A stretch of DNA of 64,000 nt. Source: Clostridium sp. chh4-2. Its GTDB lineage: Bacteria > Bacillota > Clostridia > Lachnospirales > Lachnospiraceae. The translations under genes and the position numbers were made by a program. The stretch lies in assembly GCF_002899675.1 (NCBI RefSeq), contig NZ_PKUU01000011.1:1-64000 (forward strand), written 5' to 3'. This document shows positions 8,692-15,144 of this stretch, one piece after another. The notes under the pieces were generated by a model. The model had not been told where the DNA came from. It was given only the letters and a program-made list of their open reading frames with translations, and did no database searches. Each line of letters starts with the position of its first letter. The first letter of the stretch is position 1.

Positions 8692-8751
8692 TTACTTGAC
8701 AGTATAAACACTTAATACTCATTTTTTCTGGTTGCCGATTCAGTTCGGCGC

Positions 8752-8775
8752 ACCCCCGTACAGTAATACGGGGGT
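8752..8775. promoter_or_regulatory. Candidate oriT / double-strand origin
   Basis: This is a perfect 9-bp inverted repeat, ACCCCCGTA (8752-8760) and TACGGGGGT (8767-8775), around CAGTAA, located 30 bases upstream of the initiator start. From memory, the ICEBs1 and Tn916 nick regions recognised by Rep_trans-family relaxases have the same layout: ACCCCC, an internal TAA, then GGGGGT, of similar length. A nick in the loop is an inference. Confidence 0.65.
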
Positions 8776-8804
8776 AGTAATTCCATGGAGGTGAAATATT
8801 TATT

Positions 8805-9866
8805 ATGAATTTAGGAAATTCTTTCAGTGTTCAAAATGGCCTTAGACTTGTTGTTGACTGGCTGTCCTGGACTTTAGAAGAACCATGTAATGTAAATATG
8901 GCTATTTCCATGATGGGATATTCTGTTTCTGATTTTCAAGTTTTACCCAAAGGGCTTAACGGTTATCGCTCTCAGATGCGACATTGTTTTTATCCAATTT
9001 CTGTTCAGTATGACGGTCAAGATGGTATGGGTATTCATGTGGATGTTTCCGGTTCAGCTATTTCGGATATGATTGATCATTTTATGATGTCTCGTTTGAC
9101 TGATACTCCTTTTGGTAATGTAGCGTATAAGGCTGATTCGTTTGATTCTACGGTATTATGTGATTTTCTTGCACGTATTAAAAGTTGTGGGCACATTACA
9201 AGAATTGATCTTGCTATTGATGATATTGGGGCTAATTTTTATACGCTTTCAGAACTTGTTGATATTTTATCGTCTGGTAATTATGTTTCTAAATTCAGAA
9301 GCTGGCGCCGTATGGATGATTATAAACACGGTAATGAGATTTCAGGCTATACCGTTTATATGGGAAGCCGTACAAGTGAAATTATGCTCCGTGTATATGA
9401 TAAACAATTAGAACTAAATAAGGCGCTTCTTTTATCAGGCCAGCCTATTATTGAATATCCCTGGGTTCGTTGGGAATTGGAATTGAAACAATCACGTGCA
9501 GTTAAGGCGGTTGACCTTATACTTTCTGGACATTCTATTTCAGATGTTGTATTTGGCATCTTGTCAAACTATCTCCGATTAATTGTTCTGGATAATGTAA
9601 GGATTGATCGTTGTACAACCTCTGAAAAATGGCTGTTGTTTATCGGGGGTATTTCTAAGCTATCTTTGTATTGTCCTAAGGAAATTAAGACACTCGAGGA
9701 CAAAAAAATATGGCTTGGTAAACAAGTAGCTCCTACTCTGGCCGCTGTTGTGATATCTGAGGGCGGTTCTATTGATTATATATATAAATTAGTGAAGGCT
9801 GGCTCAACTCGCTTGAAAAAGCATCATGTTGAGATTATGCAGTCTGCTTCTGGAGGAATATTATGA
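8805..9866 (+). CDS. Rep_trans/MobT-family replication initiator or relaxase
   Basis: A 353-residue protein of the PF02486 family, which includes rolling-circle initiators and MobT/NicK/Orf20 relaxases. Such enzymes nick one strand at an origin through a tyrosine. Visible family blocks are HITRIDLAIDDIG near residue 126, IMLRVYDKQLELN near 193 and WVRWELELKQSRA near 221. The start follows TGGAGGTG. The oriT-like hairpin lies just upstream, and the integrase start overlaps its stop by ATGA, so both are translated together. In this element it could support rolling-circle replication after excision, mobilisation by a helper, or both. Confidence 0.88.
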   Translation: MNLGNSFSVQNGLRLVVDWLSWTLEEPCNVNMAISMMGYSVSDFQVLPKGLNGYRSQMRHCFYPISVQYDGQDGMGIHVDVSGSAISDMIDHFMMSRLTDTPFGNVAYKADSFDSTVLCDFLARIKSCGHITRIDLAIDDIGANFYTLSELVDILSSGNYVSKFRSWRRMDDYKHGNEISGYTVYMGSRTSEIMLRVYDKQLELNKALLLSGQPIIEYPWVRWELELKQSRAVKAVDLILSGHSISDVVFGILSNYLRLIVLDNVRIDRCTTSEKWLLFIGGISKLSLYCPKEIKTLEDKKIWLGKQVAPTLAAVVISEGGSIDYIYKLVKAGSTRLKKHHVEIMQSASGGIL

Positions 9867-10771
9867 CTTTGGCACAAGCTTTGGAAGAATTTCTTTTTCA
9901 AAAACGTCTTGCTGGACTTGCTGAGGATAGTATACAGAATTACCGAGCTACAATATCTCTTATAGTTGCTTATCTAGGCTCAGAAATGCCTTTAGAAACG
10001 CTTTCTTATGACCTGGTTACCAAATATATCCTTGATCTTTATAAAAAGCCTATATCAAAGGGTACTATATCGTCCTACATTCGTAATGACCGTATATTTC
10101 TTAGGTGGGCACATACAGAATATGGTTTAAAATTTGATCCTGCTAGAATTAAGGTTCCGAAACCTCCCAAGAAAAACGTCCATATTTACAATGACAGTGA
10201 ACTACAGCTTGTCTTTTCTCTGGTAAAAACATCGGTAAAATGGATTACGGCAAGGAACCGTGCTATTATTGCCTTAATGCTTGATTCTGGATTACGTCAA
10301 TGTGAAGTTTGCGGATTATTAAAATCTGATATTGACCGTGATCGTATGGTTATGAAAGTCACTGGTAAAGGGGCTAAAGATCGTATGGTTCCATTAGGTA
10401 AATTTGCGCTTTCACTAATGGATGATTATTTAAATTCATGTCCATTTACTGATAATGTTTATGTATTTTTAGACCGTAGGGGTAACGTATTGTCTGGTAA
10501 CGCTGTAAGGCTATTTGTAAACCGTTTAGAAAAACAGTTGCCTTTTAAGCTGTCCTCTCACAAGCTCCGTCATAACTTTGCTACCAATTATTGTATCGAT
10601 CATGTACGCATAACGGGGAAGTCTGATGTATATGATTTAAGCATCCTTATGGGTCATGAAAGTATTGAAACAACTAAAAAATATGAACACTTTGCCCATG
10701 AGATTATAGCTGCTGAAAATAGTATTTCGCATCTTGATATATGTCTAGGAAATGGTTTAAAAATGGGTTGA
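9863..10771 (+). CDS. Tyrosine recombinase / integrase
   Basis: A 302-residue phage-type integrase. The N-terminal core-binding SAM-like domain spans about residues 1-90 and the catalytic domain about 110-290. All catalytic residues are present: Arg145 (DSGLRQCEV), a Lys in VTGKGAKDR, His233 and Arg236 in SSHKLRHN, His265 in LMGHES, and Tyr274 in TKKYEHF. There is no long N-terminal arm-binding extension. It should catalyse recombination between the tRNA-Lys 3' half copies. Translation is coupled to the initiator by an ATGA overlap. No separate excisionase is recognised; the ribbon-helix-helix protein may fill that role. Confidence 0.93.
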   Translation: MTLAQALEEFLFQKRLAGLAEDSIQNYRATISLIVAYLGSEMPLETLSYDLVTKYILDLYKKPISKGTISSYIRNDRIFLRWAHTEYGLKFDPARIKVPKPPKKNVHIYNDSELQLVFSLVKTSVKWITARNRAIIALMLDSGLRQCEVCGLLKSDIDRDRMVMKVTGKGAKDRMVPLGKFALSLMDDYLNSCPFTDNVYVFLDRRGNVLSGNAVRLFVNRLEKQLPFKLSSHKLRHNFATNYCIDHVRITGKSDVYDLSILMGHESIETTKKYEHFAHEIIAAENSISHLDICLGNGLKMG

Positions 10772-10842
10772 TTTATTATAAAGAAAATGCTTATAAAGTT
10801 GCTATTCATGGATTACTGAAAGTCTGGGAACCCTTGTAAATA

Positions 10843-10866
10843 CAAAAAAAAGCCCCGTCCCGGCAG
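10843..10866 (-). terminator. tRNA-Lys terminator
   Basis: On the minus strand an AGC..CC/GG..GCT hairpin with a bulge is followed by eight T. The same sequence is duplicated at 7208-7231 as part of the att repeat. Confidence 0.6.
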
Positions 10867-10941
10867 CTCACAGTCTACCAAAACAGAACTTTCGAATGCG
10901 CCTTCAGGGACTCGAACCCTGGACAAATAGATTAAGAGTCT
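10843..10941. repeat. Right attachment repeat (within tRNA-Lys)
   Basis: This partner of 7208-7306 overlaps the 3' half of the functional tRNA and its terminator. Identity ends in the anticodon loop, the usual crossover region for tyrosine integrases that target tRNA genes. Confidence 0.92.
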
Positions 10942-10969
10942 ACTGCTCTACCAACTGAGCTAAAGGCGC
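10897..10969 (-). tRNA. tRNA-Lys (anticodon CUU)
   Basis: A complete cloverleaf: acceptor GCGCCTT/AAGGCGC, D-arm GCTC/GAGC, anticodon stem GTAGA/TCTAT with loop CTCTTAA giving anticodon CUU, and T-arm CAGGG-TTCGAGT-CCCTG. CCA is not encoded. It serves as the integration site of the element downstream and is left functional. Confidence 0.95.
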
Positions 10970-11011
10970 TTATGTCCGCATCACTTTACTAAGTTAAGTG
11001 ACACGAACATT

Positions 11012-11040
11012 ATTGTAGTGCAATGTCGAAAAAAAGTCAA
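11012..11040 (-). promoter_or_regulatory. tRNA-Lys promoter
   Basis: On the minus strand TTGACT (11035-11040) and TACAAT (11012-11017) are separated by 17 bases, about 45 bases upstream of the mature tRNA. Confidence 0.75.
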
Positions 11041-11074
11041 CCCTTTTTTTCAAATTTTTACTTTTTTTGCTTTA

Positions 11075-11392
11075 TTAAAGATTTTCGTCTAAAGCGCCGG
11101 CTAATTCTTTCTTATCCGTTACACCAATAAATTTCTTTTTAACATCACCGTTCTTAAATACAATAAAGGTGGGAATAGACATTATGCCATATTTCATAGC
11201 GATATCGTCGCTCACATCGATATCGACTTTAGCAAATTTAACGCGCCCCTCATATTCCGCGTCTAAAGCCTCCACCACTGGGGCCATCATCTTGCAGGGG
11301 CCGCACCAGTCCGCATAAAAGTCCACCAGCACCGGCACATCAGATTCTGTAACGTAAGAATCGAAGTTATCACTTGTTAATTTTAAAATCAT
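11075..11392 (-). CDS. trxA: Thioredoxin
   Basis: A 105-residue cytoplasmic disulfide reductase. The start is the ATG behind AAAGGAG (MILKLTS); the open frame runs further upstream, but that extension overlaps another small gene. The redox motif is ADWCGPCKMM with Cys30 and Cys33, and the conserved cis-Pro is in SIPTFIVFKNG. Length and motifs are standard. It follows a 48-residue coiled protein gene, and the trmB gene lies upstream on the same strand. Confidence 0.95.
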   Translation of the reverse strand: MILKLTSDNFDSYVTESDVPVLVDFYADWCGPCKMMAPVVEALDAEYEGRVKFAKVDIDVSDDIAMKYGIMSIPTFIVFKNGDVKKKFIGVTDKKELAGALDENL

Positions 11393-11411
11393 GTCTTCTG
11401 TCTCCTTTAAT

Positions 11412-11558
11412 TTATTTTTCTTTTTTTCGCTTACCCGCATTCAGGGCTTTTTCCGCTTCGTCAAATGATTTTTTCAGTTTCAGCACCTGACGGTTCAGTT
11501 CAATTTTGTCCACGGTCGCCTGTGACAGCTTTTTTGTAAGATTATCCCGCATAGCCAT
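11412..11558 (-). CDS. Small coiled hypothetical protein
   Basis: A 48-residue frame (MAMRDNLTKKLSQATVDKIE, then a Leu/Lys-rich helix ending KRKKEK) between trmB and trxA. It is highly charged, helical and lacks membrane segments. Its stop lies 19 bases before the thioredoxin start, with the thioredoxin ribosome site between them. Its own ribosome site is weak. I do not recognise the family. It is included because the spacing, composition and codon use look like a real gene. Confidence 0.5.
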   Translation of the reverse strand: MAMRDNLTKKLSQATVDKIELNRQVLKLKKSFDEAEKALNAGKRKKEK

Positions 11559-11587
11559 AACATCACCACGATAGAAGCTTTCTACTA

Positions 11588-12238
11588 TTATATGCCGCGG
11601 GATTCTCTCATTGCCACTAATTTGCAGATCGGCTTCCCTTCCGACGCAAATTTCGTCTCATATTCCGTCATCACATTGCCCTCTGCCATATCGCTGTGAT
11701 GGAGATCCTTTGTGTATCGGAGAATCTCCCAGCCCGCCTGAGGTACTGATTCCAGTGAATAATCAAACAAGCCCGTGTTGTCCGTCTTAAATTCAACCAG
11801 ACCATCCTGTTTCAGAATCTGGTCGTATACTTTCATAAATTCCGGAGAAGTCAAACGGCGTTTGGCGTGGCGGTCTTTTGGCCATGGATCGGAAAAGTTC
11901 AGATATATTCTGGAAACCTCTCCTTTTTCAAAATACTGGGCCAGCTCCTTGGCATCCACGCACATGAAATACAGATTGCCCAGTTCCATTTCCTCCCTCT
12001 TTTGAAGTCCCCGGAGCAAAACGCTGGAATACCGTTCAATTCCTATATAATTGATGCCTGGGTTTAGACGGGCCAGTTCCATAATAAACTTTCCTTTGCC
12101 CATGCCGACTTCTATCTCAATCGGGTTGTTATTGCCAAATACATCTGCCCACTGTCCTTTTTTCTCTTCCGGGTTATGAACCACATAAGGGCTCTTCTCT
12201 ATCTCTTCTTCAGCGCCGGGAATGTGGCGTAGTCTCAT
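11588..12238 (-). CDS. trmB: tRNA (guanine-N7-)-methyltransferase
   Basis: A 216-residue SAM-dependent enzyme that methylates G46 of tRNA. The start is ATG behind GGAGGA (MRLRHIPGA); the longer frame runs into a hairpin repeat and is non-coding. Motifs include EIEVGMGKGKFIMELA for SAM binding and NFSDPWPKDRHAKRRLT, the family signature for catalysis and tRNA binding. Length is typical. A very large inverted repeat lies upstream between this gene and the divergent gene at 12731. Confidence 0.94.
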   Translation of the reverse strand: MRLRHIPGAEEEIEKSPYVVHNPEEKKGQWADVFGNNNPIEIEVGMGKGKFIMELARLNPGINYIGIERYSSVLLRGLQKREEMELGNLYFMCVDAKELAQYFEKGEVSRIYLNFSDPWPKDRHAKRRLTSPEFMKVYDQILKQDGLVEFKTDNTGLFDYSLESVPQAGWEILRYTKDLHHSDMAEGNVMTEYETKFASEGKPICKLVAMRESRGI

Positions 12239-12351
12239 AGTCGTTCCTCCAACTGTAATAATCTGAAATTGCCTGGTTCGTATCTGTACACATTCTACCA
12301 TTCCACCGCTTTGTTTGCAAGTTTTTGATAATTGAGACTTAACATTATGGT

Positions 12352-12614
12352 AACAGTTGAACCTTCCGATACCTGCGCGGGCTCCGGCCGTTTCCATGGC
12401 CGTTCCTATTCCGGTTTCGGGCATAAGCGAATCTAAATGTGCAGGATTTTTCTAAAAACCAAGGAAAATGTCCAAACTCGCTGCACTCAAACAAGTGGAC
12501 ATTTTCCTTGAACGAAAAATTCTGCGCATTAAGAATCGCTAATACCCTGCAAAGTCATAGGAACGGCCATGGAAACGGCCGGAGCCCGCGCAGGTATCGG
12601 AAGGCTCAACTGTC
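12352..12614. repeat. Large composite hairpin (second hairpin family)
   Basis: A near-perfect 58-base arm (12352-12409) matches 12557-12614 in inverse. A middle stem (12426-12452 with 12514-12540) and a perfect 14-bp tip stem AAGGAAAATGTCCA (12461-12474 with 12496-12509) continue the hairpin. The loop is 12475-12495. The outer arm shares TAACAGTT, CTTCCGAT and GGCTCCGGC-GTTTCCAT motifs with 60135-60205. It lies between two divergent genes, so it is not a simple terminator. Nothing else is seen in this gap. Confidence 0.85.
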
Positions 12615-12730
12615 ACGCATATGGTAGTATTTACATTTATCTTACAATGTAAAAATTTTACGTGCAGAATCGACAAATATCGAGTATAATCATGTTAGGC
12701 TTCAAAGCATTTGTGCAAAGGAGGATATCT

Positions 12731-13549
12731 ATGGCTAATGTAGATACAAGCAACAGTTGGGATAAAATTCAAAAAGGAGTCAAAGAGACAGAGCGCCTCA
12801 TTGGACAAAAGCAATATAACCTCGCTATGGTAAAAGCTCGTCAGACTCTTGAATACATGGTTCGGTGCCTTGGAGAAAGGGCATGTATCGTTGATGGTGA
12901 TTTGAGCAGTACTATCGATGAATTATATCTTGGAAAGTGGATTACAAAAACCACATCTGAGCACTATCATAAGATCCGCATACTTGGTAATAAAGCCATT
13001 CACGAAGGCAGCGACAACGCTTACGATGCCAATCAGGCATATCATCTGCTTTCCCAGGAAGTTTATACGTTTTCCAATGACTACCGCGCAAGACGCAGGC
13101 CATCAGGCAGCGCAGGCGGTTCCAGATCATCGAAGAGCAGAAAGCGGCCTGCACAAAAGGGCGGCCCGTCCATCAATCAGCAGACGATTTTAAAGATCGT
13201 TATTTTAATACTCTGCATCGCATTTATCGCTGCAGTGGTTAAGTTTATTAAACCGGGAAAAGGCTCTGAAAAGGAGACTACAACAGAACCCACTACCACG
13301 GAACAGGTTGTTGAGACCACGCCTCCTGAAACGGAAAGCGTTCCAACCGAAACCCTGGCTCGTGAGATTTATAAGACAACCGATACTCTGAACGTCAGAA
13401 AAGAACCGTCCACCAGCGGAGAAAAGCTGGGAGCACTGCCTCCCGGAACAGAGGTTACTTATAAAGGTGCCTATAACGACGAATGGGCAATTATCGACTA
13501 TAATGGTACAGAAGCCTATGTCGCCAGCCAGTATTTGACAAAAGAATAG
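12731..13549 (+). CDS. DUF4145-like / membrane / SH3-domain protein
   Basis: A 272-residue protein starting at MANVD behind AAAGGAGG. Residues about 1-110 are helical and resemble DUF4145/HEPN-like domains (KARQTLEYMVRCLGERAC; NKAIHEGSD). A basic Ser-rich linker follows, then one membrane segment (ILKIVILILCIAFIAAVVKF, about 156-175). Next is a Thr/Glu-rich linker, and finally a bacterial SH3 domain (DTLNVRKEPSTSGEKLG; EAYVASQYL). The topology suggests a cytoplasmic N-terminal domain and an SH3 domain outside that may bind cell wall. Function is unknown; domain names are from pattern recognition. Confidence 0.7.
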   Translation: MANVDTSNSWDKIQKGVKETERLIGQKQYNLAMVKARQTLEYMVRCLGERACIVDGDLSSTIDELYLGKWITKTTSEHYHKIRILGNKAIHEGSDNAYDANQAYHLLSQEVYTFSNDYRARRRPSGSAGGSRSSKSRKRPAQKGGPSINQQTILKIVILILCIAFIAAVVKFIKPGKGSEKETTTEPTTTEQVVETTPPETESVPTETLAREIYKTTDTLNVRKEPSTSGEKLGALPPGTEVTYKGAYNDEWAIIDYNGTEAYVASQYLTKE

Positions 13550-13560
13550 CATTTTACATA

Positions 13561-13609
13561 AAAAAGCGCCGGATAAATATCAGTATATCGATACTTATTC
13601 GGCGTTTTT
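13561..13609 (+). terminator. Rho-independent terminator
   Basis: AAAAAGCGCCGGATAA pairs with TTATTCGGCGTTTTT, ending in five T, directly after the SH3-domain gene. Confidence 0.8.
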
Positions 13610-13764
13610 GTGTGTGAAAAGATTGTTAAAAATTTATTTTTATAAAAAATCACTATAGCATTTTTCACAAAAAGGAGTATTATGATAAAGTAGCACTTAT
13701 ATGATGTATAACTTCTTATTTATATATGCATCATGAAACTATAATTAGGCAAGGAGGGATAACT

Positions 13765-14076
13765 GTGGATAACGTCATCAACAAATTATCCGAAATCGAG
13801 CAGAACGCAGTTTCTATCATGGAAGCTGCCAATGCCCGTAAAAAAGAGTTTGCTTCTGAGATGGAAAAGAAGGCATCTGACTTCGACGTCGCTCTGGAAG
13901 CCGAAACTGCCAAAAAAGTCACTGATTTAAGAGCTCAGATGGAAACTACAATGCAGTCTAAACTGGAAAAACAACGATCAGACGCCGAACAACTTCTGAA
14001 GCGGATGGAAGAAAGCTACCACGAAAACCATCGTTCATATGCTAAAGAATTATTCCAGTCTATGATAAAGGAGTAG
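13765..14076 (+). CDS. V-type ATP synthase subunit H/G (peripheral stalk)
   Basis: A 103-residue, almost wholly helical charged protein (KKEFASEMEKKASDFDVALE), as expected for the stalk subunit that pairs with subunit E. It starts with GTG, six bases from AAGGAGGG. It is first in the ATPase operon, three bases before subunit C. Identity rests on composition, length and operon position, since these subunits diverge strongly. Confidence 0.75.
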   Translation: MDNVINKLSEIEQNAVSIMEAANARKKEFASEMEKKASDFDVALEAETAKKVTDLRAQMETTMQSKLEKQRSDAEQLLKRMEESYHENHRSYAKELFQSMIKE

Positions 14077-14079
14077 CGT

Positions 14080-15126
14080 ATGGGAAGCCTTTTATCTTAC
14101 AGCGGCCTCACCACAAAGGTCAGAGCCATGGAACGCAATTTCATATCCGATGCCCAGTTTCACGAGATGGCGTCCCTGAATTCTGTTCCGGAAGCTGTGG
14201 AATACCTGAAACACCAGCCTGCTTATACATCCATATTTTCGGGCCTGGAAGATCAGGAACTGCATCGCGCTACCATTGAAGAACTGCTGGTTTTGTCCAA
14301 ATATCAGGATTTTACTAAGCTTTACCGGTTTTCCAATTTATCACAACGCAAGTTTCTGGATCTGTACTTCATGCATTATGAGGTGGCTATCCTGAAACGG
14401 TGTCTGCGAAGCGCTCTGGATCACAGAGAGATTGATCTGGATTTATCTATGTTTCGTGAATTTTTCGAAAAACATTCTAATCTTGATTTGATCAAACTAT
14501 CCACTTCCCAGGACATGAATGAGCTGATTGCCAATTTAAGCGGCACTCCGTTTTTTGACCTGCTCACCCATATAGAGAATACAGATTCACCTACGCTATT
14601 TGATTATGAAATGCAGCTGGACCTTTACTATTTTAAAGCTATCTGGAAAATCAAGAATAAATATCTGTCCAAATCCGAACAGAAAATTCTTGCCCAGTGT
14701 TTTGGTACAAAACTGGATCTTTTAAACCTCCAGTGGATCTACCGGTCCAAGAAATATTATGAGCTTGCTCCGGCAGATATCTACGCCCTTCTGATACCGA
14801 TCTATTACCGCCTGAAAAAGGCTGACATCATCAGACTGGCTGAAGCCGCTTCCATAGAAGAATTTTATTCCCTTCTTAAAAATACTTACTATGGAAACTT
14901 GAGCATTTCCAACCTTTCAGAATATCCTGATCTGGAAGAACTGTATGCAAAAGTTTTAGACCGGATTCATTCTCTGACCCGTCAACGGAATCCGTATTCC
15001 ATCGCCTCTTTAAATACTTATCTTTATTTTAAAGAGCAGGAAATCAACAAAATTATAACTCTAATTGAGGGGATACGTTATGGCCTTGACCCAGCAGAAA
15101 TCTATTCGCTGGCAGCCAGAAACTAG
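14080..15126 (+). CDS. ntpC: V-type ATP synthase subunit C
   Basis: A 348-residue subunit C/d that caps the membrane rotor and connects it to the central stalk. The start MGSLLSYSGLTTKVRAM resembles the family N-terminus, and the chain is helical throughout with repeated YFMHYEVAILKR and LYFKEQEINKIITLIEGIRY blocks typical of the three-fold helical fold. It lies between subunits H and I. Length is normal. Confidence 0.88.
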   Translation: MGSLLSYSGLTTKVRAMERNFISDAQFHEMASLNSVPEAVEYLKHQPAYTSIFSGLEDQELHRATIEELLVLSKYQDFTKLYRFSNLSQRKFLDLYFMHYEVAILKRCLRSALDHREIDLDLSMFREFFEKHSNLDLIKLSTSQDMNELIANLSGTPFFDLLTHIENTDSPTLFDYEMQLDLYYFKAIWKIKNKYLSKSEQKILAQCFGTKLDLLNLQWIYRSKKYYELAPADIYALLIPIYYRLKKADIIRLAEAASIEEFYSLLKNTYYGNLSISNLSEYPDLEELYAKVLDRIHSLTRQRNPYSIASLNTYLYFKEQEINKIITLIEGIRYGLDPAEIYSLAARN

Positions 15127-15144
15127 CAAAGGAGGTTTACACCT

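Larger units (their letters stand above)
7307..10842. mobile_element. Small integrative element in tRNA-Lys (IME or satellite-like)
   Basis: About 3.5 kb between two 99-bp repeats, more AT-rich than the flanks. It carries a tyrosine integrase, a Rep_trans/MobT-family initiator overlapping it by ATGA, a ribbon-helix-helix protein, one unknown protein, an oriT-like inverted repeat and further inverted repeats near the left end. No capsid, coat, Zot-type ATPase or conjugation gene is present, so it cannot be an autonomous phage or conjugative element. The layout fits an integrative mobilizable element or a replicating satellite that uses helper functions. The tRNA is regenerated intact. Confidence 0.85.

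Noticed and set aside
7307..10842. Filamentous (inovirus-like) prophage
   Set aside because: The Rep_trans initiator occurs in inoviruses, but there is no coat protein series, no Zot-type ATPase and too little space for one.
12239..12424. Extended trmB start
   Set aside because: The extra codons run into the arm of the large hairpin; GGAGGA before 12238 and the family length (216 residues) fix the start.
12352..12614. IS element with the large inverted repeats as ends
   Set aside because: The interior is only about 150 bases, itself paired, and encodes no transposase.
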